39,258 bases of DNA from positions 1-39,258 of the forward strand of contig CAIXGR010000041.1 of assembly GCA_903919075.1 (NCBI GenBank), in the 5' to 3' direction. Origin of the DNA: an uncultured Bacteroidota bacterium (GTDB lineage Bacteria; Bacteroidota; Bacteroidia; Chitinophagales; LD1). This document shows positions 30,797-39,141 of this stretch, piece by piece. Under the pieces are notes generated by a model. The model had not been told where the DNA came from, did no database searches, and saw nothing but the letters and a program-made list of their open reading frames with translations. The translations under genes and the position numbers were made by a program. Numbering within the stretch: position 1 is the first letter of the stretch; every line of letters begins with the position of its first letter.

Positions 30797-31576
30797 ATGA
30801 AACAAAGCAGTTATAAACTTAAAATAGAGAATCCATGCAGCGAAGACTGGGGTTTAATGGCCAAGTGTGATGATGGAAAATTTTGCTCACATTGCTCGAA
30901 AATGGTAATTGATTTTACGCGGCTTACTGATGATGAGATTCTAAAAATGCTATCTAAAAATTCGGGAAATGTTTGCGGAAGATTAGATGAAAGCCAAATG
31001 AACCGGATTTTAGTGCCAAGCCAGCAGCCCAGCCAATCAAGAATTTATAGAATACTTGCAGGTTTATTGTTGTTAGCATCTTCTGGCAAATTATCCGCAG
31101 CAGGTGGACGGCCACAAACGGAAATGGTTTCGAAAGTGGATGAGGCAGATACTGTTAGTAAAATAGTTGATGATAATGTAAAGAAAAGTGAAGATAAAAG
31201 CTGTGAAAAAAATATTCTACATGGAAGAGTTATTGATGCCCAGGATAAAGAACCCATTTCGTTTGCTAATGTAATCATCAAGGATACTAAGGATGCTGTC
31301 ACAACAGATGTTGATGGTAAATTTCAGTTGGTTGTTCCCGATAGTTTGCTGTCGGAAAGAATTATCCTGAATGTAAGTTATCTTGGATATGAAAGAGCAG
31401 AGCTCACAATAAATAAAGAAGATTTATCAAAGCCAAGTGAGATTTTAATTAATCTGGTTTCACAGATTTATACAATGGGATTAGTGGGCGAGATTGCAAT
31501 TATTCAAAAAGAGAATGTATGGCAGAAGGTGAAGAGAAAAAGCCATAAGATATTTAGCAAACATACCGGTAAATAG
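30797..31576 (+). CDS. Membrane protein with Cys-rich N-terminus and CarboxypepD_reg-like domain
   Basis: The ATG at 30797 gives MKQSSYKLKIENPCSEDW, which puts the conserved P-C-x-E-D-W motif near the N-terminus; an upstream ATG at 30755 is also in frame. With this start the protein has 259 residues. Cys14, Cys24, Cys30 and Cys33 (PCSEDW, KFCSHC) look like a metal site. A single membrane helix is at about 84-101 (YRILAGLLLLASSG). A CarboxypepD_reg-like Ig domain follows (about 137-215: LHGRVIDAQDKEPISFANVI, DVDGKFQL, SYLGYERA). This layout, a cytoplasmic Cys-rich head and periplasmic Ig domain, recurs in Bacteroidota; its function is not known to me. Confidence 0.75.
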   Translation: MKQSSYKLKIENPCSEDWGLMAKCDDGKFCSHCSKMVIDFTRLTDDEILKMLSKNSGNVCGRLDESQMNRILVPSQQPSQSRIYRILAGLLLLASSGKLSAAGGRPQTEMVSKVDEADTVSKIVDDNVKKSEDKSCEKNILHGRVIDAQDKEPISFANVIIKDTKDAVTTDVDGKFQLVVPDSLLSERIILNVSYLGYERAELTINKEDLSKPSEILINLVSQIYTMGLVGEIAIIQKENVWQKVKRKSHKIFSKHTGK

Positions 31577-31587
31577 AAATTTATTTT

Positions 31588-32271
31588 CTACTCTGAAATA
31601 ATGTGCACCTCAGTTCTTCTGTTTTTTTGTTTACCGGCGGCTGTGCTGTTGTCGCCAATGGGTTTAGTATCGCCGTATCCTTTAGCGGTTACTCTTTCGG
31701 GCGCAATGCCTTTTTTCTCTAAATATTTTTTTACTGCTGTCGCTCTGTCTTCCGATAGTTTTTGATTCGATTCGGCAGTGCCTACGTTATCGGTGTGGCC
31801 GGCAATTTCAATTACCAATGTTTTTTTCAGGTTCATATATTCTGCCAACTGGTTCAGCTCTTTATCTGATTCAGGACGAAGTGTTGATTTGCCGGAATCG
31901 AAAAACACATTATTAAGTGTAAAAGTTTTTGGATGCGAGGCCGTAATAGTATAAGTAAAAGTAAGCGGGCCATCGGCTGAGGGTATATCTAAATCGGTAT
32001 CGTTGTTATCAAAATTAAAAACCTTGTATTTAACCTTGTACTTTTGCGCCGGGGGAATAAGTATTGAAAATTTGCCATCGGCATTGGTAGTGCCGCTATA
32101 CTCTTTTTTGTCTTTTACAGATATAAACGTTACCGGCAGTCCTTCTTGAGGTTTGTTTTTCTCATCTATAACCACCACTTTAAGCAATGCCTGTGTGGCA
32201 GTAGGTTTAAGCTCCTGTGCATTAAGTTGAGTGCCGATGAATACAATGGTTAAAAAGAATAAATTTTTCAT
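31588..32271 (-). CDS. OmpA family protein with N-terminal Ig-like domain
   Basis: A 227-residue envelope protein. The signal peptide ends LNAQ. Residues about 25-105 form an Ig/CarboxypepD-like domain (LKVVVIDEKNKPQEGLPVTF, TNADGKFSILIPP). The OmpA C-terminal domain (about 115-225) carries FDSGKSTLRPES, IEIAGHTDNVG, LSEDRATAVKKYL, and AKGYGDTKPIGDN ending NRRTEVHI; its Asp and Arg in TD and NRR bind diaminopimelate of peptidoglycan. It is thus a periplasmic protein anchored to the cell wall, without a beta-barrel. It converges with the CarboxypepD membrane gene, whose stop is 11 bp away. Confidence 0.9.
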   Translation of the reverse strand: MKNLFFLTIVFIGTQLNAQELKPTATQALLKVVVIDEKNKPQEGLPVTFISVKDKKEYSGTTNADGKFSILIPPAQKYKVKYKVFNFDNNDTDLDIPSADGPLTFTYTITASHPKTFTLNNVFFDSGKSTLRPESDKELNQLAEYMNLKKTLVIEIAGHTDNVGTAESNQKLSEDRATAVKKYLEKKGIAPERVTAKGYGDTKPIGDNSTAAGKQKNRRTEVHIISE

Positions 32272-32741
32272 AGGTCAGATTAATATGCGGAATTGGGTAT
32301 AAGTTGAATGCTAATTTACTTTATAACTAACAAAGATGGCTAATAATATTTTACCAGCCATGTTAAATCAAACTAGCCAAAGACCATAAAATGTTTGTGT
32401 ACACACAGCATTTTCAAAGAATTATAAGGCTTGCTAATGGCGGCTGATTTTAATCATTTTTTGCGCTGACTTAGTTCATGGCATATGAGCATAACGTGTA
32501 GCATATTTGTTCCGTATATGATAATAATACGGACACGGATTAATATATAATTTATTTTAATGATTAATACGGAGCAGCTTTAAAACTTTATTGGCTAATA
32601 TCTGTTTTTATAGTAGCAAATAACATTGCATAAAATATTGACCTACCAGTCGGCGAGGGGCCCGGGCGACGAAGAGATTCTTCGATATAACAGCGCCGGG
32701 CCAATTTTTTTACATTTATGAGTATTGATTAGTAAGCGCAT
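32272..32741. other. 470-bp gap without a gene; several hairpins
   Basis: No credible open frame is present on either strand. Visible items are TGTGTACACA (32396-32405, palindrome), TCCGTAT paired with ATACGGA near 32511-32533, an AT-rich stretch with repeated TTAATA/TACGGA words, and a strong nested hairpin at 32659-32702. The OmpA-like gene promoter should lie here, but no exact TTG-N19-TAnnTTTG was found. A small RNA is possible. Confidence 0.5.
32659..32711 (+). terminator. Terminator-like nested hairpin (plus strand) not explained by a gene
   Basis: GGCCCGG (32659-32665) pairs with CCGGGCC (32696-32702); inside it CGAAGA (32670-32675) pairs with TCTTCG (32679-32684). AATTTTTTT follows directly on the plus strand, as in intrinsic terminators. 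The nearest plus-strand gene ends at 31576, more than 1 kb upstream. On the minus strand it lies 40 bp after the SUMF1-like stop but has no U-tract in that direction. Confidence 0.65.
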
Positions 32742-33560
32742 TTATTCGCCATCAGGCACTAGCATAATGGGCCTAAAGCCTATTGTTGGGGCGCTGTGAG
32801 CCTTGTCGGGGTAATCTTCATGCGATGCAATGGTTATTTTATCGTAGGTGGTTACCCAACTTCCGCCTTTGGTGTAACTGGCACCGACAATTATTTCTGC
32901 TACGTTTCCAGCCATGTTATAAATGCCATACGCATTAGGCGTATATGAAAGCGAAGGTGCGGTGATATCTGCTTTTTCGTTATTGCTATAGGTTTTACCG
33001 GTAATGGCCTGATGTTTGTAATTGCATATATCTACCTGCTCCGATGAGCGTGTTTCAATAGTTAACGAATTTCCTTTCCAAGGATAAAGGGCATGGGTGT
33101 CTCCGCCTTGGGCCGCTGTGGTCCATTGGTCCTCATTGGGTAATGTAAAGCGCACTTTTATTTTGGCAGCCAAGTTATATTTTTCAGTTAGCCAATCGCA
33201 GTAAAGCAAAGCGCCTTCTTCGGTAACATTTACTACCGGGTAGTTGTTTTTAGCAGATGAAAAAAAATAATCGGCAACCGAAGGCGACACGTTGGGTAAA
33301 AATGTTTTTTGGATTGAAGTATCAATCATGGCACGTTTCAATTTGTCATTTTCGCCCTTTGCTTTAAGGTCGTTCAAAAAATCGCGGTATTGTTTATTGG
33401 TAATTTCGATACTTGAAATATAAAAGCCTTTGTGGGTAGCATCTTTAGCCGGAACATGAACGTAAGTTTTTGTAATCTCTTTATTTTCGGTTTTAAAACC
33501 GGTAGACTTACCTGCTATTAGCAAAATGGATAGGCCTATTAGGGTAAATGTTTTTTGCAT
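32742..33560 (-). CDS. SUMF1/FGE-sulfatase-domain protein (GldK/GldJ-like)
   Basis: A 272-residue exported protein. The fold markers are ISSIEITNKQYRDFLNDL, YPVVNVTEEGALLYCDWL, FTLPNEDQWTTAAQGG, NAYGIYNMAGNVAEI and GGSWVTTYDKI, ending IGFRPIM. True formylglycine-generating enzymes have a catalytic Cys pair near the GGS motif; none is present here, so it should not be a sulfatase activator. This matches the GldK/GldJ type, used structurally in gliding and T9SS, but it is smaller and stands alone, not in a gldKLMN operon. A scaffold role in the periplasm is inferred. Confidence 0.8.
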   Translation of the reverse strand: MQKTFTLIGLSILLIAGKSTGFKTENKEITKTYVHVPAKDATHKGFYISSIEITNKQYRDFLNDLKAKGENDKLKRAMIDTSIQKTFLPNVSPSVADYFFSSAKNNYPVVNVTEEGALLYCDWLTEKYNLAAKIKVRFTLPNEDQWTTAAQGGDTHALYPWKGNSLTIETRSSEQVDICNYKHQAITGKTYSNNEKADITAPSLSYTPNAYGIYNMAGNVAEIIVGASYTKGGSWVTTYDKITIASHEDYPDKAHSAPTIGFRPIMLVPDGE

Positions 33561-33744
33561 GTATTTTTTTGTTTATGGTAACGAATTTAAGCATAATAAT
33601 ATTGTGGTATTGTGTGGCAAGGCGCGTAGTTTAGCTTGTGTATACTATAATAAATCTATTGTTTTTAAATACATTTGGTAAAGTTTCCACATTAAATAAT
33701 AGCTGGTTGGTATTCAATGCTATTCGAAAAACAAAAATTATATT

Positions 33745-34128
33745 ATGAAAAAATCATTTTTACTAATAGCCCTTTTGGTGATTGGTTATTTAATTAATGC
33801 ACAAGGCACCTTGCAATTTAACCAAGTGATAAGAGTTAAAAATACTTCTGTTTCATCGGGTAATGTTACCACTATAACGGTGCCTGCGGGTAAGGTTTGG
33901 AAAATAGAATCAGGTACCGGCCCTGATGGATATGAATTAAGCATTGATGGCCAGCTTGTTTATGCCAGCACTGCCGAAAATTTTGCCGTGAACCAATACT
34001 TTTATATTAAAACTATTCCATTGCCTATTTGGCTACCAGCAGGTAGCTACGCAGTTACGGTTAGCAATAGCTTAAACGGAAATTATACAACTGTATTAAG
34101 CGGGATTGAGTTTAATGTGTTGCAGTAG
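33745..34128 (+). CDS. Small secreted beta-rich protein, function unknown
   Basis: A 127-residue protein with signal peptide MKKSFLLIALLVIGYLINAQ. The mature part is a single beta-sandwich-like unit: VTTITVPAGKVWKIESG, YELSIDGQLVYAS, PIWLPAGSYAVTVSNS. The pattern T-V-P-A-G-K-x-W and W-L-P-A-G is seen in small Bacteroidota surface proteins and some phage-like head fibres, but I cannot name a family. It is followed after 51 bp by a small membrane protein gene. Confidence 0.65.
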   Translation: MKKSFLLIALLVIGYLINAQGTLQFNQVIRVKNTSVSSGNVTTITVPAGKVWKIESGTGPDGYELSIDGQLVYASTAENFAVNQYFYIKTIPLPIWLPAGSYAVTVSNSLNGNYTTVLSGIEFNVLQ

Positions 34129-34179
34129 AAAGGCGGCTAAAAAAAGAAAGATGAAAATATTGAATAAGAAATAAGAGGC

Positions 34180-34506
34180 ATGAAAATATTTTTTGTGTTA
34201 AGAAGATTTCCTGGACTATTTGTGTTGTTATTGGGTATTGGCCTTTACAATTTTGATACTGTTTACAAAACGGAAACCAGGACGGCTTACGTAACGATGC
34301 CGCAAGGACGATTCAGTCCTTTTCCGGGTTACGAAAGCACGTTTAGCGCTAGCCTAAGTGAATTTTGGGGAACAACAATTATGTGTTTGAGTTTTGGCCT
34401 CTTTTGTGCTGTCGACTTTTTTACACTTCGGGGAATATTAACTGGAAAGAAAGCGAATAGAGCTAAACATAATGAACATAGCGGTCATCGCGAAAGGTTA
34501 CATTAG
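34180..34506 (+). CDS. Small membrane protein, function unknown
   Basis: A 108-residue protein with two hydrophobic segments (about 8-25, FPGLFVLLLGIGLYNF, and 62-83, FWGTTIMCLSFGLFCAVDFF), an extracytoplasmic loop between them (YKTETRTAYVTMPQGRFSPF) and a short basic, His-containing tail. No family is recognised. It lies close behind the small secreted protein gene and is convergent with the glycine-rich protein gene. Confidence 0.5.
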   Translation: MKIFFVLRRFPGLFVLLLGIGLYNFDTVYKTETRTAYVTMPQGRFSPFPGYESTFSASLSEFWGTTIMCLSFGLFCAVDFFTLRGILTGKKANRAKHNEHSGHRERLH

Positions 34507-34545
34507 AAATGTTTCAATTAGCTTCGGATTTCTTCTTTTAAATAT

Positions 34546-36372
34546 TTAATACGTAATAACCACCTGCCCATTGCCCGCATGTGTGCCTGAAGTACCGCCT
34601 GTATTTGTGGCTGTGTTAATAATATAAGAACCACCACCACCGCCGCCGCCGCTATAGGTGCTATCCCATCCGTTTCCACCACCGCCGCCATTGTAACCAC
34701 CACCACCGCCGCCCGATACTGATGCACCCCCACCGCCACCATAACCACCCGGGCCGGGATTTTCGCAACTACATTTATAGCCGCCTGTACCGCCGTTTAA
34801 AGGTGTAGCGCCACCACCACCACCGGGGCAACCACTTCCGTTTTGGCCGGCAGCACCGTTGCTAAACCAACCGGCACCGGCACCACCGCCCCCGTACGAT
34901 GTGGTAAGATTTCCACCGCCACTACCACCATTGCCACCGGTTCCGCCAGTTGCTGTACCGGGGCCGGGTGTTCCACCCAAAGTAGTAGCTGTAGTAGCTG
35001 AACCTACACCACCGGGTATGTGGCTGCTGCCGCCACCGCCACCTGCGGCAATCCATAATGTATTTGAGTTATCCCAAACAAAACTTCCGCCGCCGCCGCC
35101 GCCGCCCCAATTTTGGTCGTTTTGCGCTTCGGCATATCCTTGTTGGCCAACCATTATATTAACTATGCTGCCGGGCGTTACCGTAAAATTTGCGTTAACA
35201 TAAGCGCCATTGGCACCCGGTATAGCATTGCTGGTGCCGCCCTGTGCGCCATAAGCCTGAATGGTAATGCTATCAACACCGGCGGGTACAGTGAAAGTTT
35301 GAATGCTACTGGTGTAAGAAAATGTTAACACAGTATGATTAATGGTAACAGGTATACTGCTGGTAGCACCTGGTCCGCAGGCATTAGCCGGGTTAGCCGC
35401 TGCAACTGTAATTGTTCCACTGCCTATTCCGGCAAATGAAACAGTTATTGAAGTGCTATCAGTACCACCGGTAATTGATGCACCTGCAGGCACTGTCCAT
35501 ATATAATAAGCTGCGCCGCTTACCGGGCTTATAGAGTAAGTGTTGCCGGTAGAATAATCATTAACACTGGTTTGACCCGAAATGTTACCGGGTGTTGAAA
35601 TGGATGTGTTTACCGTAACGTTAGTTATGCCTGCATTCGATGAGCAACCGGTTACCGAAGCCACAACACTGTAAGTTCCTGAGTCAGCTAATTGAATGTT
35701 GCTAAGTGTGGGGTTTTCGGTATTGGCGGTAAAGCTGTTGGGGCCGGTCCAGAAATAACTGGCACCTGCTACGGTGCTGGCTGTAAGGCTAAGGTTACTG
35801 CCTAAGCATACGGGGCTATTGCTACCTGCCGCCGGTGTGTTGGGTGTAGCATTTACTGTTGCCACAGTGCTTTGTGGTGCCGATGCACAACCATTTAAAG
35901 TAGCCACTACGGAATACGAGCCACTGGCACCAGGTGTAGCATTTGTAATAGAGGGGTTTTGCTGATTGGATGTAAAGCCATTGGGGCCGGTCCACTGGTA
36001 GGTAGCCCCATTGCCTACACCGGTTGAAGTAAGATATAGGGTGCCACCTTCGCAAATGGGGCCGCTATTACCCGGCACCGGATTGGAAAAATCGCAATCG
36101 CCGCATAGTTGTTTCCAGTAAGCACCGGTCCACATATTAAAGCAGGCAGTAGAGGTATTAAATATCAGCAAGCCAAAAGCCGGGTTGGCAATCGAGTCGC
36201 GCTGGGCTTTTGTCATACGGGTTACCAGTGTGCCTTTGGTGGTGCTACTAATATCTAAAGCTGCAGAAGGATCGGGAAGAGAGCCGGTAGCGCTGATGGA
36301 TACTCCGCCTGATTGAGAATTAGCAAGCAAGCAGTTTAAAAGAAAACAACTACAAAGTATTAGTGCTTTCAT
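34546..36372 (-). CDS. Secreted Ig-like protein with large glycine-rich C-terminal domain
   Basis: A 608-residue exported protein with signal peptide ending LANSQ. Residues about 20-95 carry ALDISSTTKGTLVTRMT and AFGLLIFNTS, a leader common in Bacteroidota tail-fibre-like and surface proteins. Two Ig-like units follow (ICEGGTLYLTSTG and VCLGSNLSLTAST, each ending near GSYSVVA or GTYSVVA), then a PKD-like unit (to about 345). From about 350 the protein has a Gly_rich (ALK-type, PF12810-like) domain: YTSSIQTFTVPAGVDSITI, IVNIMVGQQG, many Gly runs, and GNGQVVITY at the end. No T9SS type A sorting domain is present. The Gly runs explain the GC-rich repeats at 34630-35110. Adhesive or matrix role inferred. 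Confidence 0.8.
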   Translation of the reverse strand: MKALILCSCFLLNCLLANSQSGGVSISATGSLPDPSAALDISSTTKGTLVTRMTKAQRDSIANPAFGLLIFNTSTACFNMWTGAYWKQLCGDCDFSNPVPGNSGPICEGGTLYLTSTGVGNGATYQWTGPNGFTSNQQNPSITNATPGASGSYSVVATLNGCASAPQSTVATVNATPNTPAAGSNSPVCLGSNLSLTASTVAGASYFWTGPNSFTANTENPTLSNIQLADSGTYSVVASVTGCSSNAGITNVTVNTSISTPGNISGQTSVNDYSTGNTYSISPVSGAAYYIWTVPAGASITGGTDSTSITVSFAGIGSGTITVAAANPANACGPGATSSIPVTINHTVLTFSYTSSIQTFTVPAGVDSITIQAYGAQGGTSNAIPGANGAYVNANFTVTPGSIVNIMVGQQGYAEAQNDQNWGGGGGGGSFVWDNSNTLWIAAGGGGGSSHIPGGVGSATTATTLGGTPGPGTATGGTGGNGGSGGGNLTTSYGGGGAGAGWFSNGAAGQNGSGCPGGGGGATPLNGGTGGYKCSCENPGPGGYGGGGGASVSGGGGGGYNGGGGGNGWDSTYSGGGGGGGSYIINTATNTGGTSGTHAGNGQVVITY

Positions 36373-36660
36373 ATTTATGTTTTTTTGAATTTACTATAAC
36401 ATAGATAATTATTATTTTCCGTTAGGACAAGTTGATTCTTGCTATTGACAAATGTCTGAATTTCAATATATTGAATTAAGGGGTTAGCATTTAGGAAGTG
36501 TTTTTTTAGTATATAGGTTTTACAGGCATGAATTAGTGGGGCATATTTCGATGCCAGAACAGAGATTTAAATGGCAAGAATAAAAACAGTAACCATTTGT
36601 TTATCTAATATTTTTTTAAGATTTTTAAATAAAGGGTAAGAAATTAAAATATACCGGGGC

Positions 36661-38139
36661 ATGAATGATTTGAAAAACGGGGTTTACGAATTAATAAAAG
36701 CGGATAACAGTATTTTTGATTTTATTCAAGAGGCTTCGCTTGATGGTATTGGATACTGGAATAGTGAAAACCGGGAAAGCATATGGATGAACCCGAAATT
36801 TTGTGCCACACTTGGCTATCAGCCCGATGAAATACCAGATAATACATCGGCGTGGCAAAATATTATACACCCCGATGATTTAAAATCTTTTACAAACAAT
36901 TTTAATAAGTATTGCGAAAAGCCAAGCAATACATACCATGAGGTAGTTAGGTATATTCATAAAAACAGCTCTACTGTTTGGATGCGTTGCCGCGGCACAG
37001 CTATAAAAAATAATGAAGGTAAGGCCAGCCGTATGTTGGTTACCTGCATAGATATTACCAAGGAAAAAACGGGAGAAGAAAACCATAGAATACTTTTCGA
37101 TTCGATAGATGAAGGCTTTTGCATTATTGAAATGATTTTTGATGAGAACAAAAAACCCGTTGACTATAGGTTTTTGGCAATCAATGCATCGTTTGAAAGG
37201 CAAACCGGTATGCACAATGCTGTTGGTAAGCGAATGCGCGAGTTTGCACCTAACCATGAGGAGCATTGGTTTGAAACCTATGGAAAAATTGCGCTAACCG
37301 GTGAATCGATAAGGTTTGAGAACCGGGCCGAGGAGCTGCACCGGTGGTATGATGTTTATGCATTTAGGTTCGGTGAGGCTAAGAATATGCAGGTGGGAAT
37401 TTTATTTAATGACGTTAGCCAGCGCAAACAAGCAGAAGAACAATTAGTGGCCGCTAATAAGGAATTGGAAGCATTTTCATACTCGGTAGCGCATGATTTG
37501 CGGGCGCCTTTGCGCTCTGTACACGGTTATGCCGAAATGCTGAACGAGGATTATGAGAAAGTACTGGACAGCGACGGGAAACGGGTTATAGAAAACATAA
37601 AACGCAATGCCTCGAAGATGGGGCGGTTAATTGATGACTTGCTGGCTTTCTCGCGCTTGGGTAGAAAGGAAATGCAGTTGAATAAAATTAATATGAACGA
37701 CCTTACGCAAGATGTGCTTATAGAAATGAACAAATCAGGTGTTCATCAGGCAAAAATAGAGGTGGGCAAGCTGCCTGATGTAATGGGTGATTATAGTTTA
37801 TTATATCAAGTACTTTTTAATCTTATTTCGAATGCGGTTAAATATTCATCGAAAAAAGAACAACCGGTTGTTGAAGTAGCTTCCGAAACAAAAGGTAATG
37901 AAATATTGTTTTATGTAAAAGATAACGGGGCAGGGTTTGATATGAAGTACGTGAATAAGTTGTTTGGTGTGTTTCAGAGGTTGCACATGGAAACGGAATT
38001 TGAAGGAACCGGAATTGGCCTGGCTATTGTATCAAGAATTATCAATAAACATAAAGGAACAATATGGGCCGAAGCAAAAGTAGGCGAGGGCGCAACTTTT
38101 TATTTTACATTACCAAAGCTTAGTGCTGACAAGCAATAA
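36661..38139 (+). CDS. PAS-domain sensor histidine kinase
   Basis: A 492-residue soluble kinase without membrane segments. PAS 1 is at about 15-135 (LDGIGYWNSENRE, LGYQPDEIPD, ending CIDITKEKTGEE) and PAS 2 at about 143-256 (DSIDEGFCIIEMIF, ending FNDVSQRKQAEE). HisKA has His278 in FSYSVAHDLRAPL. HATPase_c shows the N box (LFNLISNAVKYSS), DNGAGFD and GTGIGLAIV, so it should be active. It is of the phytochrome/Rcp1-type HK group, here with PAS input only. The response regulator gene follows after 6 bp. The signal is not evident. Confidence 0.93.
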   Translation: MNDLKNGVYELIKADNSIFDFIQEASLDGIGYWNSENRESIWMNPKFCATLGYQPDEIPDNTSAWQNIIHPDDLKSFTNNFNKYCEKPSNTYHEVVRYIHKNSSTVWMRCRGTAIKNNEGKASRMLVTCIDITKEKTGEENHRILFDSIDEGFCIIEMIFDENKKPVDYRFLAINASFERQTGMHNAVGKRMREFAPNHEEHWFETYGKIALTGESIRFENRAEELHRWYDVYAFRFGEAKNMQVGILFNDVSQRKQAEEQLVAANKELEAFSYSVAHDLRAPLRSVHGYAEMLNEDYEKVLDSDGKRVIENIKRNASKMGRLIDDLLAFSRLGRKEMQLNKINMNDLTQDVLIEMNKSGVHQAKIEVGKLPDVMGDYSLLYQVLFNLISNAVKYSSKKEQPVVEVASETKGNEILFYVKDNGAGFDMKYVNKLFGVFQRLHMETEFEGTGIGLAIVSRIINKHKGTIWAEAKVGEGATFYFTLPKLSADKQ

Positions 38140-38145
38140 AACCAA

Positions 38146-38595
38146 ATGATTATGAGAAACGGAGAAGTGGAAATTTTACTTGTTGAAGATAATATGGGGG
38201 ACGCAGAACTTACCATGCGTGCCTTGAAGAAAGACAACCTTACTAACAAACTTGTGCATGTAGAAAATGGAGCGGAAGCCCTTGATTACATTTTTGCAAA
38301 AGGAGCATATATTGATAGAAACGAAAAAAACCTGCCTCAAATAATTGTATTGGATTTGAAAATGCCTAAAGTAAACGGCATTGAAGTGTTACAAAAAATT
38401 AAGGCGAATGAGCGGACAAGAAAAATTCCTGTTATTGTACTTACCTCCTCGAAGGAAGACCCGGATATAGAAAAATGCTACAGCTTGGGTGTAAATAGTT
38501 ACGTAGTAAAACCGGTTGAATTTGGAAAGTTTGTAAAGGCCGTTAACGACCTGGGTTTATACTGGTTGAAGCTAAACCAAACTCCGGTAGTTTAA
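38146..38595 (+). CDS. Single-domain response regulator (Rcp1/CheY-like)
   Basis: A 149-residue receiver with no output domain. The phosphorylation set is complete: E14/D15 (LLVEDN), D70 (IVLDLKMPK), T100 ([10 protein letters not shown]) and K122 (YVVKPV). The insertion [18 protein letters not shown] and the end GLYWLKLNQ are typical of the Rcp1-like group that partners phytochrome-type kinases. Start may be 38146 or the in-frame ATG at 38152. It lies 6 bp after the kinase gene, so the pair is one transcription unit; downstream output is probably by protein-protein contact. Confidence 0.93.
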   Translation: MIMRNGEVEILLVEDNMGDAELTMRALKKDNLTNKLVHVENGAEALDYIFAKGAYIDRNEKNLPQIIVLDLKMPKVNGIEVLQKIKANERTRKIPVIVLTSSKEDPDIEKCYSLGVNSYVVKPVEFGKFVKAVNDLGLYWLKLNQTPVV

Positions 38596-38637
38596 TTGAA
38601 AGTCTAACGCAGGTTGAGTTTCTACTTCTACGTTTCT

Positions 38638-39141
38638 TTATAAATTAATATTGTATTTATATAATTGCGGTGCAAAGGTTAAAGTTGCAGTGTTATCTCC
38701 GTTAAATACAATATTGCCTGTAAGATTAAGATAACCATTATTGTTGTCGAGCAGTACATCTATTACCACTGTGCCGGTGCCGCCGGTTATTTGTTTGGTA
38801 GATTTATTTACGGTTGTATTGGTTAGGGTAACTGTTATATTACTTGTATTAGAACATACTGAGCCACTCTTATATAGTTGCGTGACTTTACGAGTATATG
38901 TGCCATTGAAAATGTATTCGGCAGAAGTATTGTTGTCAAGGCCGGTAAGGGAATAGCTTCGGGTACCGGTACACGATGAGGTGACAGAACTAGTATTGTA
39001 ATTGCCGGTATAGCTACCCGTAATGCTAACCATTAGCGCTGTGGCACCGCTGCATTTAGATGAGTAAGCCCAGGGCGAACTAAAGTTAAAAGTGCCACCA
39101 GTGGCAGAGAAATTTTTGTTGGCTGTAGTATTTTGAGCAAC
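38638..39141 (-). pseudogene. Secreted protein gene cut by an insertion sequence after its signal-peptide region
   Basis: The minus-strand frame runs from 39141 to the stop at 38638 (167 codons) and is uninterrupted up to the IS terminus at 39142, where foreign sequence begins (next stop at 39151-39153). The first codons read VAQNTTANKNF, which looks like a signal-peptidase site (V-A-Q), so the missing part is the signal peptide. The rest is beta-rich with four Cys (YSSKCSGATAL, VTSSCTGTRSY, GSVCSNTSN). An internal ATG at 39031-39033 would give 131 residues without a signal, so a functional product is unlikely. The protein resembles small lipocalin-like Bacteroidota proteins, family not recognised. 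Confidence 0.65.

Noticed and set aside
33670-33677. TACATTTG before the small secreted protein gene at 33745
   Set aside because: Fits the -7 consensus, but the nearest TTG boxes are 8 and 31 bp away, outside the usual spacing.
34630-35110. CACCGCCGCC-type runs that look like a microsatellite or CRISPR-like repeat
   Set aside because: They are in-frame Gly codons of the glycine-rich protein, irregular in spacing, with no spacer structure.
34859-35203. 114-codon plus-strand frame rich in proline
   Set aside because: It is the exact antisense of glycine codons of the 608-residue protein; Pro runs mirror Gly runs.
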